From: DASUPK01 sp963695805
GTDB lineage: Bacteria; Actinomycetota; Thermoleophilia; Solirubrobacterales; 70-9
DNA length: 64,000 nt
Assembly: GCA_963695805.1 (NCBI GenBank)
Contig: CAVOHV010000004.1
Location: 27,592-91,591, forward strand
Direction of reading: 5' to 3'
The position numbers were made by a program, and so were the translations under genes. The notes under the pieces were generated by a model that was not told where the DNA came from, did not search any database, and saw nothing but the letters and a program-made list of their open reading frames with translations. Each line of letters begins with the position of its first letter. The stretch's first letter is position 1. Shown in pieces: positions 52,728 through 62,356 of this stretch.

Positions 52728-52982
52728 TTCTACGGGAACATCAGTCAGCTCGGGGACCAGGCCCTGGCCGCGCTGGTCACGCCGCTCTACGCGTTCGGGA
52801 TGACCTTCATCCTGCTCAAGGCCATCGGCGCGGTGATGCCGCTGCGCGGCCCGGAGCACGACGAGTCGATCGGGATGGACTCCATCTACCACGGCGAGGA
52901 GGCATACCCGAGCGGCGAGGGGGCGATCCTGGTCACGCCCGAGGCCGGCGCGGAAGTACCCGTGCCGGTGACCCAGCCCTAG
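52728..52982 (+). pseudogene. Orphaned C-terminus of AmtB after the in-frame UGA
   Basis: Starts FYGNISQLGDQALAALVTPL, then the last helix (FGMTFILLKAIGAVMPLR) and the tail SIGMDSIYHGEEAYPSGEG that contacts GlnK in other bacteria. Same frame as the 51678 gene and still intact to its stop at 52982. An ATG at 52800 is not preceded by a ribosome site, so it is unlikely to be a separate gene. Confidence 0.7.
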
Positions 52983-52991
52983 AGCCGCTCT

Positions 52992-55544
52992 CTACTCGTA
53001 CGCCAGCGCCTGAAGCACGTCGAGCCGGGCGGCACGGCGGGCCGGTGCGATCGCCGCAATCACCCCGGCGAGCGCGGCGACGACCAGGATGAAGACGAGC
53101 TGGCCGACGGGGTAGCTGAGCACGAAGCCCTGGTCCTGCAGCGGCACCGACAACAGGGCGGCGAAGATCAGGCCGAGAACCATGCCGAGCACTGCGCCGA
53201 TCAGCGCGGTGATCACCGACTCGTAGCGGATCATGCGGCGGACCTGGCGGCGCGACATGCCGATCGCCCGCAGCATGCCGAGCTCGCGGGTGCGCTCGTA
53301 GATCGAGAGCGCCAGGGTGTTGGCGATGCCGAACAGGCTGACCACGATCGCCAGCGAGAGCAGGGCGTAGACGAGCCCGAGCAGCGGATTGATCTGGTCC
53401 TCCTGGTTCTGCTTGAGCTCCTGCTGGTTCATCACCTCGGCGGTGGGGAACTGCTTGGTGAGAAGGCCGTCGATCCGGTCCTGGACCGTGGACGCATCCG
53501 CCCCCGGCGCCAGCTTCACGAAGTCGAAGGTGTCCTGGGTTACGGCGAAGTCCCTGGCCATCGCCCCCTGGGTGACGACCATGCTGCCGAGCAGGTCGGC
53601 GTTGTCCTTGACCTCGCCGACGATCCTGAAGCTCGCCCGGATTCCGGTCTGGCCCAGCGTCTGAATCGTGTCCCCCACTTCGAGCCCGTTGGAGTCGGCG
53701 AAGCTCTTGTCGATGATCGTCTGCGAGTCGGTCAGGTTGCGCAGCGTCTGCTCGGTGGTGTCGCCCTGGAAGTCGAACTTCAGGACCGTGGAAGCGGTGG
53801 CCGGGTCGAGGCCGGTGGCCCGTGGCTTGCCCCCCACTCCATCGATCTTGATCTGGGTGGCCTGCAGCGTCGAGACCGTCTGTACGCCGGGCACCTGGCG
53901 GACGGTCCCCGCGATTGGCTTCGGGATCGGGTCAAAGCCGTTGGTGTTCTGGATCTCGAGCTCGCCCTGGAAGCTGTTGTCGATCGCGTCGGCGATCGAG
54001 GCCTTGAGCCCGGCCGCGAATACGGTCACGAACGAAACCAGCGCCAGCCCGATCATCAGCGCGGCCGCCGTGGCCGCGGTGCGGGAGGGATTCCGCTGTG
54101 AGTTCTCGCGCGCCAGTCGGCCGGTGAGCCCGCGGAGCTTCTCGAGCGGTGCCCCGATGGCCCCGGCCAGGGGCCGCACCAGCCGCGGGCTGTAGAGCGA
54201 GACGCCGAACAGCACCACCGCGGCGCCGCCGCCGAGCAGCAGCGCCGCGTCTCCGGTCTTCTGGTTGCCGAACAGCCCAACCAGGACGAGGCCCAGGCCG
54301 CCGAGCATCAGAACCCAGGCGATGATCGCTGTGACCACGGAGCGGCGGCGGCTGGTTGTGAGGTCGAGGTTCTGCATCGCCGCGATCGGCGGCACCCGGG
54401 TCGAGCGAAGGGCCGGGTTGAGAACGGCGATCAGGGTCACTGCGATGCCGATGACCACCGAGACGATCACGGTCCGCGTTGCGACGACAAGTGCCGTGGT
54501 CGGCAGGCCGATCCCTAGCGCACCGAACAGCGACTCGATGCCCTTTGCGAACAGCAGGCCGCCCAGAACCCCAGCCACCGCGCCGACCAGGCCGATCAGC
54601 GCAGCTTCGACGAAGACGGAAGCGAGCACCTGTCTGCGCGAAGCGCCCAGTGTGCGCAGGAGCCCGTACTCGCGGATCCGCTGCGACACGGTGATCGAGA
54701 AGGTGTTGAAGATGACGAAGGCCCCGACGATCAGCGCGACGGCCGCGAACACGCCGAGGAAGATCGGCAGGAAGCTGAGCGCGTCGTGGATCTCGTTGGA
54801 TGATCGGTTTGCGTTCTGCTCCGCGGTCTCCACCCGAAGCGTCGGCGGCACCACTCGCTCTATCCGCGCCTTCAACTCGTCCGACGAGACATCGGGGTTG
54901 ATCGCGACCGAGATCTGATTGAAGCGGCCGACGTTGCCGGTGATGAACTGGGCCTCCGGCAGCGTGAGCTGAGCAATGCTCGCGCCCCCGAACGATGTGC
55001 CACCCAGCTCGGTGAGACCGACCAGCCGGTAGGTGCGGACTCGGCGCTCGCCCGCGATCCTGATCGGGTCCCCGATCGAGAGGCCGGCGTCGTCGGCCGC
55101 CGCCTTGTCGAGTGTGGCCTCGTTGGCGTTGGTCGGTCGGTGTCCCTCCACCGTCTTCAGAGACTCGATCTGCGGCGGCAGCACCGCGGAGATGAACTTG
55201 GGAGCGAACTGCGTGCCCACCTCCTTGTCGCCATTGAAGATGCCGCCGCCGGTGAAGACCGTCCCGGCGGCGAGCGTCACCCCCGGCACCGCCTGCACCT
55301 TCTTGAGGACCCCGGCGGGGAAGCTGGTGGAGGTATTGGTCTGCTGGGTGACCGGCTGCTTGTTGGTGATCACCACCGAGGTGCCCTTCAGCGAGTCGGT
55401 GAAGATCTGGTCGAACGCCTTGTTGATCGTGTCGGTGATCACGTACGTGCCGGCGATCAGCGAGACGCCGACGAACACCGCGACGGTCGTGCCGAGCGCG
55501 CGCAGCTTGCGCGCCCAGAGGCTCTTGATCGCCACGCTAACCAA
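52992..55544 (-). CDS. ABC transporter permease, MacB/FtsX type
   Basis: 850 aa with two FtsX domains. An N-terminal helix (VFVGVSLIAGTYVITDTINK) and extracytoplasmic region are followed by helices at ~265-380 (REYGLLRTLGASRRQVLASV) and a second set at ~475-540 and ~720-850 (ELGMLRAIGMSRRQVRRMIR). Works with the ATPase gene directly upstream (8-bp overlap). TTG 55544 is used; GTG three codons later is an alternative. Likely exports lipids or peptides, or works on envelope mechanics; substrate unknown. Confidence 0.9.
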   Translation of the reverse strand: MVSVAIKSLWARKLRALGTTVAVFVGVSLIAGTYVITDTINKAFDQIFTDSLKGTSVVITNKQPVTQQTNTSTSFPAGVLKKVQAVPGVTLAAGTVFTGGGIFNGDKEVGTQFAPKFISAVLPPQIESLKTVEGHRPTNANEATLDKAAADDAGLSIGDPIRIAGERRVRTYRLVGLTELGGTSFGGASIAQLTLPEAQFITGNVGRFNQISVAINPDVSSDELKARIERVVPPTLRVETAEQNANRSSNEIHDALSFLPIFLGVFAAVALIVGAFVIFNTFSITVSQRIREYGLLRTLGASRRQVLASVFVEAALIGLVGAVAGVLGGLLFAKGIESLFGALGIGLPTTALVVATRTVIVSVVIGIAVTLIAVLNPALRSTRVPPIAAMQNLDLTTSRRRSVVTAIIAWVLMLGGLGLVLVGLFGNQKTGDAALLLGGGAAVVLFGVSLYSPRLVRPLAGAIGAPLEKLRGLTGRLARENSQRNPSRTAATAAALMIGLALVSFVTVFAAGLKASIADAIDNSFQGELEIQNTNGFDPIPKPIAGTVRQVPGVQTVSTLQATQIKIDGVGGKPRATGLDPATASTVLKFDFQGDTTEQTLRNLTDSQTIIDKSFADSNGLEVGDTIQTLGQTGIRASFRIVGEVKDNADLLGSMVVTQGAMARDFAVTQDTFDFVKLAPGADASTVQDRIDGLLTKQFPTAEVMNQQELKQNQEDQINPLLGLVYALLSLAIVVSLFGIANTLALSIYERTRELGMLRAIGMSRRQVRRMIRYESVITALIGAVLGMVLGLIFAALLSVPLQDQGFVLSYPVGQLVFILVVAALAGVIAAIAPARRAARLDVLQALAYE

Positions 55545-56319
55545 GCTGCTTCATCAGCTCGATGACGTCGTCCGTCGAGCCCGGGGCCGCGTCGGAGACG
55601 ATCTCGCCATCGCGCAGGGTGAGCAGGCGGTCCGCGTAGGCCGCCGCCTCCGGCGCGTGCGTGACCATCACCACCGTCTGGTCGAACTCGTCGACCGCCT
55701 GTCGGAGCAGCTGCAGGACGTCATCGGAGGCCTTGGAGTCGAGGTTGCCGGTCGGCTCGTCGGCAAAGACGACGGCCGGCCGCGAGATCAGGGCTCGGGC
55801 CACGGCGACCCGCTGCTGCTGCCCGCCGGAGAGCTCGGAGGGCAGGTGGGTACGGCGGTCCTGTAGCCCCACAGTGTTCAGCAGCTGCTCGAGCCAGGCC
55901 TTGTCGGGCTTGCGGCCGGCGATCGACAGCGGCAGCACGAGGTTCTCCTCCGCCGTCAGAACCGGCAGGAGGTTGAAGAACTGGAAGATGAAGCCCAGCT
56001 TGTCGCGGCGCAGCTTGGTCAGGTCGCCGTCGTCGAGCGTTGTGATGTCTGTGCCATCGATCAGCACCCGGCCGCTGGTCGGGCGGTCGAGCCCGGCGAG
56101 CACATGCAGGAGCGTCGACTTCCCCGAGCCCGACGGCCCCATGATCGCGGTGAACCGGTCGCGCTCGAAGTCGACGCTGACGTCGCGAAGGGCATCGACG
56201 GCGGCGTCGCCCTCGCCATATCGCCGGCTGACGTCGATCGCCTGCACGATGGGACTCTCCGCCCCCACCGCCGTTCCGTCCGTCCGCGCCTCTGTCTGCT
56301 CATTCGCCTGATCGGTCAT
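55537..56319 (-). CDS. ABC transporter ATP-binding protein (MacB/LolD type)
   Basis: 260 aa. Walker A GPSGSGKST, ABC signature LSGGQQQRVAVARAL, Walker B VVFADEPTGNLDSK, H-loop VMVTHAPEAA: a complete LolD/MacB-type ATPase. N-terminus has a 25-residue charged tail. ATG 56319 with GGGG nine bases upstream; TTG 56328 is an alternative. Overlaps the permease. Confidence 0.93.
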   Translation of the reverse strand: MTDQANEQTEARTDGTAVGAESPIVQAIDVSRRYGEGDAAVDALRDVSVDFERDRFTAIMGPSGSGKSTLLHVLAGLDRPTSGRVLIDGTDITTLDDGDLTKLRRDKLGFIFQFFNLLPVLTAEENLVLPLSIAGRKPDKAWLEQLLNTVGLQDRRTHLPSELSGGQQQRVAVARALISRPAVVFADEPTGNLDSKASDDVLQLLRQAVDEFDQTVVMVTHAPEAAAYADRLLTLRDGEIVSDAAPGSTDDVIELMKQLG

Positions 56320-56388
56320 TCGTGACAACCCCGCGCGTTGAAGACCGGTCGCAAGCTAGCGATTCGGATCGGTGGGTGTCCATACTGG

Positions 56389-57726
56389 ATGACCCTGATG
56401 TGGGCCGAGGGAACGATCAGGGGCAGCTCCGGGTTGCCCGCCGGCGCCGAGTTCGCCGGCTTCAGGATCGAGCGCACCCTCGGGCACGGAGGGATGGGAA
56501 TCGTCTACCTCGCCCGAGAGCTCCGGCTCGACCGGGATGTCGCGCTGAAGGTGATCAGGACGGAGCTCGCCGAGGACGAGCGATTCCGAGCGCGGTTCCG
56601 CGAGGAAACGCGCACCGCAGCCTCGATCGAGCATCCGCGGGTGGTCACGGTCTTCGGCGCCGGCGAGCGCGACGGACTGCTGTTCGTGTCCATGCGATAC
56701 GTGCCCGGGCGCGATCTCGGGCGGCTGACCGCGGCCCACGGCCCGCTGCCCGCCGCCGAGGCAGCCTCGCTGATCGCGGAGGTGGCCGATGGACTCGATG
56801 CGGTCCATGCGGCCGGCCTCGTGCACCGCGACGTCAAGCCCGCGAACGTGCTCGTCGGAGAATCCGGGCCTGCTGACGACGGCCCGGCGGCGTTTCTCAC
56901 GGACTTCGGACTCGCGAAGATCGCGGCCTCGACTAGCGGGCTGACCGCCACGGGCGAGGTGATCGGCACAGTCGACTACATCGCGCCGGAGCAGATAGAG
57001 GGGGGCCGGGTCGACGCGCGGACCGACGTCTACGCCCTCGGTTGCGTCCTCTTCCACGCGGTCACCGGCGAGGTCCCGTTCCCGGAGCGTGAGAGCTCGG
57101 CCAAGATGTGGGCCCACCTCAACGAGCCGCCGCCGGCCCTCGGATCCCGGGGGGGCGGTCGAGCTGCACTCGACCCCGTGATCCGCCGGGCGATGGCCAA
57201 GGACCCCGCGGACCGGTTCCCCTCCGCCGGCGACCTCGGTCGAGCGGCCGTGGCCGCAACCCGTGGCGAGGCGGTCACCGAGCCCGAGCACCTGGTCGGC
57301 GTCGGGGAGGCCGCACCAGCCGCAGAGACGATTCCCCTGCCTGCGGCGACGGCGCCCACGGAGCGCCAGCCGCGGGGGCGCGGGCGCCGCCGCCTCCGCA
57401 GGATCCTGATCCCGCTGATCGCGCTTCTCGTCGCCGCCGCCCTCACCTTCGGCGCGCTGATCGCGGTGCCGAAGCTGACGGACTCGGACAACCCCGCACC
57501 CAAACCGAACGGCGTCACGGTGCCTTCGCTCGCCGGTCAGCCGCTGGATGTCGCCGAGCGGCGGCTTGACGACCTTGGACTAGGCTCGACGGAGGAGGGC
57601 GGTGGGATCTTCGGAGTGCTGATCCCGTCCGACTGGGAGGTCTGCGCGACCTCGCCGTCAGCGGACTCGACGGTCCGCCCGGGCGCAACGGTCCGGCTGC
57701 TGATCGACCGCCCCGGTGCGTGCTGA
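56389..57726 (+). CDS. Serine/threonine protein kinase with one PASTA domain
   Basis: 445 aa. Kinase: GHGGMGIVYLARE (G-loop), VALKVIR (Lys), VHRDVKPANVL (catalytic Asp), TDFGLAK (Mg), GTVDYIAPEQ. A basic linker and a membrane helix (ILIPLIALLVAAALTFGALI, ~365-385) lead to one outer PASTA repeat (VTVPSLAGQPLDVAERRLDDL). PknB-like, expected to sense peptidoglycan fragments. Start uncertain: ATG 56389 used; TTG 56338 would sit 18 bp from the divergent ATPase start. Confidence 0.9.
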   Translation: MTLMWAEGTIRGSSGLPAGAEFAGFRIERTLGHGGMGIVYLARELRLDRDVALKVIRTELAEDERFRARFREETRTAASIEHPRVVTVFGAGERDGLLFVSMRYVPGRDLGRLTAAHGPLPAAEAASLIAEVADGLDAVHAAGLVHRDVKPANVLVGESGPADDGPAAFLTDFGLAKIAASTSGLTATGEVIGTVDYIAPEQIEGGRVDARTDVYALGCVLFHAVTGEVPFPERESSAKMWAHLNEPPPALGSRGGGRAALDPVIRRAMAKDPADRFPSAGDLGRAAVAATRGEAVTEPEHLVGVGEAAPAAETIPLPAATAPTERQPRGRGRRRLRRILIPLIALLVAAALTFGALIAVPKLTDSDNPAPKPNGVTVPSLAGQPLDVAERRLDDLGLGSTEEGGGIFGVLIPSDWEVCATSPSADSTVRPGATVRLLIDRPGAC

Positions 57727-57820
57727 GTATCTCTCTGGAACCCCCCTTTCCACGTCCCGGAGGGCGTAGTACTGTCGAAACCAAGAGCCCCGCCGGGACT
57801 CCGACCCCGAAAGGAGAGCC

Positions 57821-58234
57821 ATGGCCACAGCCACTGTGTCGAGGGAGATGCTGGAAGCCCACCCCTGGCCGGCTCAGCTCGACCGGGATGTCCTTGTCCG
57901 CTGCATCGACGAATGCCTCGCCTCCGAACAGTCATGTACAGCGTGCGCCGACGCGAGTGTCGCCGAGGACGACGTCGATGACCTCCGCAGATCGATCCGC
58001 CTGTGCCTCGATTGTGCGGACGTTTGCACCGCCACGGGCCGTGTCCTCACGCGGCAGACGGAGTACGTCCCCGAAACCGCCCGCGCGCAGGTGTCCTCGT
58101 GCAGGGAGCTATGCCGCGCATGCGCCGAGGAGTGCGAGCGCCATGCCGACCATCACGAACACTGCCGGATCTGCGCCGAGGAGTGCAGGCGCTGCGAGGA
58201 GGCTTGCTCGGCGGTACTGGAGGCGATTGAGTGA
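57821..58234 (+). CDS. Cys-rich four-helix copper-binding protein (DUF326/Csp-like)
   Basis: 137 aa with 16 cysteines spaced mainly as CxxC or CxxxC on helices (CIDECLASEQSCTACA, CLDCADVC, CRELCRACAEEC, CRICAEECRRC). This is the pattern of Csp/DUF326 copper-storage proteins; no signal peptide, so cytosolic. Good ribosome site GAAAGGAGAG before ATG 57821. Coupled to the next gene as GTGA. Confidence 0.9.
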   Translation: MATATVSREMLEAHPWPAQLDRDVLVRCIDECLASEQSCTACADASVAEDDVDDLRRSIRLCLDCADVCTATGRVLTRQTEYVPETARAQVSSCRELCRACAEECERHADHHEHCRICAEECRRCEEACSAVLEAIE

Positions 58235-58593
58235 CGATGCCTGCCGAAGAACTCAAAAAGGCCCTGCAGGACACGAGCGAGGTCGACCTGACCGTCACCG
58301 GTCGCAAGTCCGGACGCGAGAGCTCGCGTCCCATCTGGTTCGTGGGGGAGGGGGACCGGGTGCTGCTGCTCCCTGTGAGCGGGTCAGCCAGCAACTGGTA
58401 CAGGAACCTCGTGAAGACGCCGGAGGTCGGGCTGGCGGCCGATGGAGCGGAGGCGCGCGCGAACGCCAAGCCGATCGAAGATGAGGCGGCCATAGCGGAC
58501 ACCCTGGAGAAATTCAGCGCGAAGTACGGGGCGGATCAGGTCAAGAAGTACTACCCGAACCAGGACGCCGCGGTCGAGGTTCCGCTCGGCTAG
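58231..58593 (+). CDS. DUF385 / deazaflavin-dependent nitroreductase-like protein
   Basis: 120 aa, split-barrel fold of the F420-binding DUF385 family: LTVTGRKSGRESSRPIWF, VLLLPVSGSASNWYRNLVK and the short C-terminus. Probably binds F420 or heme-like cofactors. Starts at GTG 58231 overlapping the copper-protein stop (GTGA). Stop overlaps ftsH by CTAG. Confidence 0.8.
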   Translation: MTMPAEELKKALQDTSEVDLTVTGRKSGRESSRPIWFVGEGDRVLLLPVSGSASNWYRNLVKTPEVGLAADGAEARANAKPIEDEAAIADTLEKFSAKYGADQVKKYYPNQDAAVEVPLG

Positions 58594-60638
58594 TCGACCG
58601 ACGAAGACTCGGCTGGGGCCGCCGTGACGGCCTTCGCCTCTTCAGCAGGATCGACCTGGGGCACGGGCACGCCGGCGACCTCGTAGGCCTCCGGCTGGTC
58701 GAGTGTCTCGTGGTCCAGCAGCGCGTTGGCGAGGGCGTCGAGTTGGTCGCGATGCTCCTCGAGGAGGTTGATGACGTCCCGCTCCGCCTCATCGACGATT
58801 CGCCGCACCTCCTTGTCGACCAGCTCCTGGGTGGGCTCGGACGCAGCCATCGCGCCGGGGAGGAGCGGGCCATTCTGCCGCCCGTCGGTGACGGCGATCG
58901 GGCCGACCGCGTCGCTCATCCCCCAGCGGCCGACCATGCCGCGAGCGACCTGGGTGAGGTTTTGGATGTCGGACTCCGCGCCGGTCGAGAGGTCGTCGAA
59001 GACGACCTCCTCCGCAGCGCGGCCACCGAGGGCAACCTTGATCTGCGCCTCGAGCTCCTCCCGGCGGTAGTTGTAGCGGTCGCTGTCCGGGGTCGAGAGA
59101 GTGACACCCAGCGCCTGGCCGCGCGGGATGATCGAGATCTTCCGCACCGGATCCGCCCCCGGGGTGAGCATGCCGACCAGGGCGTGGCCGGACTCGTGGT
59201 AGGCGGTGCGTCGCCGGTCGGCGTCGGTCATCACCACCTGGCGCTCGGCGCCCAGAAGGATCTTTTCGATCGAGTCCGTGAAGTCGCTCTGTTCGACCTT
59301 GGTGTGGTTGCGGCGGGCGGCGAAGAGGGCAGCCTCGTTGACGAGCAGGGCGATGTCGGCGCCGGTCGACCCCGGAATCGAGGCCGCGATCCGGTCCAGG
59401 TCCACGTCGGGCGCCAGCGGCACTCCCCGGCTGTGGATCTTCAGGATCTCGACGCGACCCGGGCGGTCGGGCGGGTTGACCGCGATGCGCCGGTCGAAGC
59501 GCCCCGGGCGCAGCAGAGCGGGGTCGAGGATCTCGGGGCGGTTCGTCGCTCCGAGGACGATGACGTTCGTGCCGGGCTCGAAGCCGTCCATCTCAGTGAG
59601 GATCTGGTTGAGCGTCTGCTCGCGCTCGTCGTTGCCGCCACTGAGTCCTGCCACGTTGCCCGAGCGCGAACGCCCGATCGCGTCCAACTCGTCGACGAAG
59701 ACGATGGCCGGGGCTGCCTCCTTTGCCTGCTTGAAGAGATCACGCACCCGCGAGGCGCCCACGCCGACGATCGCCTCGACGAACTCCGAGGCAGACGCCG
59801 AGAAGAAGGCCGCATTGGCCTCGCCGGCGACCGCGCGTGCGAGCAGCGTCTTCCCGGTCCCGGGTGGTCCGTAGAGCAGGACGCCGTGCGGAACCCGCGC
59901 TCCGAGCTTCGTGTAGCGCTGCGGGTTCTTCAGAAAGTCGACGACCTCGACGAGCTCGTCCTCGGCGTCGTCGATTCCGGCGACGTCGTCAAAGGTGACT
60001 CGGTCCTGCCCGCCGGGTTGGACCCGCCGTGCGGTCGAGCGGCCGAAGCCCCCGAGGATCCCTCCCCCTCCGCCACCCATCTGGCGGCGAATGAGCCAGA
60101 TAAAGAAGCCGATCAGCAGGATCGTGGGCAGGAACCCGAGCAGCAGCGTGCCGATCAGGGAGCGGCCGGAGTCCGGTGGGTTCGCGTTGATGACGACGTT
60201 GTGCTGGGCGAGCAACTGAGTGACCGAGTTGTGATCGATGAAGGACGGCACCTCGGTCTTGAAGTCCTTGTCCACCGTGACCGGCTTGGCGTCACCAGGC
60301 GGGTCATAGGTCGCCTGGTTCTTGAGCGTCCCCTCGATCGAGTCGCCCTGCGAGCTGATGTCCTCGACGTTGTTGGCCGTGACCTGGTTGACGAAGAACG
60401 GCTGGTACGGGACGCGGGGACGACTCGCCGGCCCGCTGGTGAGGACCGAAATCAGGAGGTTCACCGCCAGCAGCCCGACGAGGAACGCGATGAACGCCCT
60501 GCTCCGGGGGATCATGGGCGGCTTCTCCTCCGGCGGCGCCCCTCGCCCGTCGGAGGCCGGATCCACGCGCCACCCCTTCGGGTGCGTCTTCGGCGGAGGT
60601 GTTCTGTTAGCGGGCGAGTCGGGGGGCAGAGAGGTCAA
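58590..60638 (-). CDS. ftsH: Membrane-anchored ATP-dependent zinc protease FtsH
   Basis: 682 aa. Two N-terminal helices (FIAFLVGLLAVNLLISVLTS and LLGFLPTILLIGFFIWLI) flank a periplasmic domain; AAA+ module with GPPGTGKTLLARAVAGE and VFVDELDAIG; protease site HESGH in AYHESGHALVGM. Degrades membrane and regulatory proteins. Starts at TTG 60638, overlapping (TTGA) the stop that the upstream transporter would have without its frameshift. Confidence 0.95.
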   Translation of the reverse strand: MTSLPPDSPANRTPPPKTHPKGWRVDPASDGRGAPPEEKPPMIPRSRAFIAFLVGLLAVNLLISVLTSGPASRPRVPYQPFFVNQVTANNVEDISSQGDSIEGTLKNQATYDPPGDAKPVTVDKDFKTEVPSFIDHNSVTQLLAQHNVVINANPPDSGRSLIGTLLLGFLPTILLIGFFIWLIRRQMGGGGGGILGGFGRSTARRVQPGGQDRVTFDDVAGIDDAEDELVEVVDFLKNPQRYTKLGARVPHGVLLYGPPGTGKTLLARAVAGEANAAFFSASASEFVEAIVGVGASRVRDLFKQAKEAAPAIVFVDELDAIGRSRSGNVAGLSGGNDEREQTLNQILTEMDGFEPGTNVIVLGATNRPEILDPALLRPGRFDRRIAVNPPDRPGRVEILKIHSRGVPLAPDVDLDRIAASIPGSTGADIALLVNEAALFAARRNHTKVEQSDFTDSIEKILLGAERQVVMTDADRRRTAYHESGHALVGMLTPGADPVRKISIIPRGQALGVTLSTPDSDRYNYRREELEAQIKVALGGRAAEEVVFDDLSTGAESDIQNLTQVARGMVGRWGMSDAVGPIAVTDGRQNGPLLPGAMAASEPTQELVDKEVRRIVDEAERDVINLLEEHRDQLDALANALLDHETLDQPEAYEVAGVPVPQVDPAEEAKAVTAAPAESSSVD

Positions 60639-60662
60639 TCTACTCCGCGACCGATCCCGGAG

Positions 60663-62222
60663 CTAGGCACGGCCGGTTTGAGGACTCCCAGCTCGGAATT
60701 GCCCTCCTCGGCGCGAGCGGACTTGCCCAGTGGCCGGCTGGCGTGCTCGGTTCTGAGCAGCACGACCGCGGCACCCAGGGCCAGGAGCGACATCCCCAGC
60801 GACCAGATCATGGTGTGCCCGAAGGCGGTGGCCAGAGGGCTCGCCGATCTCCGCCCGCGCGCTCGTGGAGAGGGGGGCGAGCAGTCCTCCGGCGCCGCCG
60901 GCCGACGCCATATGAGCCGTTGCCTCGTGCTGGAGCACCACCGCCAGGAGCGCGGTACCGATCGAACCGCCGATCTGGCGCAGGGTGTTGAGCGCCGCGG
61001 TCGCACGCGGGACCTGAGAGGAGTCGAGCATCGCGTAGGCCGCGGCGGTACTGGGCTGGATCGAGGCGCCCAAGCCCAGCCCGCGCACGAAGAGCACAGC
61101 TCCCAGCAGCGCGAACGACGTGTGGTTGGTCACGAACACCAATGGCAGGGTTGCGAGGACGATCAGGCTGCAGCCCGCGACCACCACCGGACCCCCGCCT
61201 ACGCGGTCGGTCAGCCGACCGCTGACTGGCAGCATCACAGCCGCTCCAAGGCCCTGTGGAGCCAGCAACAGGCCGGCGTTAAGCGCACTCTCGCCCCGGT
61301 CGACCTGGTAGTAGAGCGGCAGCACAAGCAGCGTGCCGAAGAGGGTTCCACCGAGGAGGAAGGTGGTCGTGGTGGCGGCACGGAAGCCCCGCGACCGGAA
61401 CAACCGCACGTCGATCAGCGGTCGCGCCACGCGCAGGCTGTGCCAAACGAATAGCCCGACGAGGGCAAACCCGGCGACGATCGGGCCGAAGGCGATCGGG
61501 TGACCGATCCCGCCGTGGCTCTCGGTCTCCGAGAGGCCGAAGACTATTCCCGCAAGCCCAGGGCTCAGCAGCGCTGCGCCGACCCAGTCGAGGGCGCCGG
61601 CGTCGGCGCGCCCCGCGTCCGCCCGTAGCAATCGGGCTGCGACGGCGATCGCCAGGGCGGCGATCGGGACGTTGACGACGAAGATCCACTGCCATGCCGC
61701 GTTGTCGACGATCAGCCCTCCGATGATCGGCCCGAAGATCGGCCCGAGCAGGATCGGCACCCCGACCACCGCGAGCGCCCGTCCGATGCGCTGCGGTCCT
61801 GCGCTCTGCGCGATCAGGGTGAATCCGACCGGCACCAGCATCCCGCCGCCGATTCCCTGCAGGACACGAAAGGCAATCAATTCGCCGGCCGACGTCGCCA
61901 GCGCGCACAGTGCCGAGCCGACCGCGAAGAGCGCGATCGAGGCGATCCAGGTCCGCTTGGAGCCAAAGCGCTCGGTTATCCAGCCGGAGAGCGGGATCAC
62001 CGACGCCAGCGACAGCAGATAGCCGGTCGAGACCCACTGGATGGTGCTGAGTGGAGCGTGCAGGTCCCTCGAGAGGGTGTCGAGCGCGACGTTGACGATC
62101 GTCGTGTCGAGGACCGCCATGATCAACCCGAGGGTGGCCACACCGGCAACCACCATCGTCTGGCGGTCGAGGCCGCCGGCCAGGCGCTCGATGCGAGCGT
62201 CCGCCGCCCCGTGGTCGCTCAC
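60663..62222 (-). CDS. DHA2-type MFS drug transporter with a frameshifted C-terminus
   Basis: DHA2 family of 14-helix multidrug/antibiotic antiporters: LDTTIVNVALDTLSRDL, WVSTGYLLSLASVIPLSGW, GGGMLVPVGFTLIAQSAGP. At ~60837 the frame departs: residues after TSARAEIGEP turn into Arg/Pro-rich junk, while the next frame continues as LATAFGHTMIWSLGMSLLAL to a stop at 60635. One extra base in a CCC run explains it. In the restored frame the stop overlaps the ftsH start. GTG 62222 chosen; TTG 62240 is possible. Confidence 0.85.
   Translation of the reverse strand: MSDHGAADARIERLAGGLDRQTMVVAGVATLGLIMAVLDTTIVNVALDTLSRDLHAPLSTIQWVSTGYLLSLASVIPLSGWITERFGSKRTWIASIALFAVGSALCALATSAGELIAFRVLQGIGGGMLVPVGFTLIAQSAGPQRIGRALAVVGVPILLGPIFGPIIGGLIVDNAAWQWIFVVNVPIAALAIAVAARLLRADAGRADAGALDWVGAALLSPGLAGIVFGLSETESHGGIGHPIAFGPIVAGFALVGLFVWHSLRVARPLIDVRLFRSRGFRAATTTTFLLGGTLFGTLLVLPLYYQVDRGESALNAGLLLAPQGLGAAVMLPVSGRLTDRVGGGPVVVAGCSLIVLATLPLVFVTNHTSFALLGAVLFVRGLGLGASIQPSTAAAYAMLDSSQVPRATAALNTLRQIGGSIGTALLAVVLQHEATAHMASAGGAGGLLAPLSTSARAEIGEPSGHRLRAHHDLVAGDVAPGPGCRGRAAQNRARQPATGQVRSRRGGQFRAGSPQTGRA
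60837..60839 (-). other. Probable one-base insertion (frameshift site)
   Basis: A run of three C on the minus strand. Dropping one C joins GEP to LATAFGHTMIW in the conserved order of DHA2 transporters. Confidence 0.6.
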
Positions 62223-62356
62223 GACACGCGGGCGCCGCAAATGACGTCTAGACGAAACACGCCGTACATGGTCCCGCCTGGCCGCTTACGCGTCGTCGCC
62301 CTGAGGGACCCCCCCGGCGCTACTACTTGCGCAGTACGTGACGGGGTGAGCGCAGG

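Noticed and set aside
51678..52982. Alternative genetic code (UGA as tryptophan) to explain amtB
   Set aside because: UGA ends many conserved genes here at the expected place (e.g. ppa, nitrilase, ndk, clpP), so it is a normal stop.
58710..61454. 914-codon open frame on the plus strand
   Set aside because: Antisense to ftsH and the DHA2 transporter; no recognisable domain.
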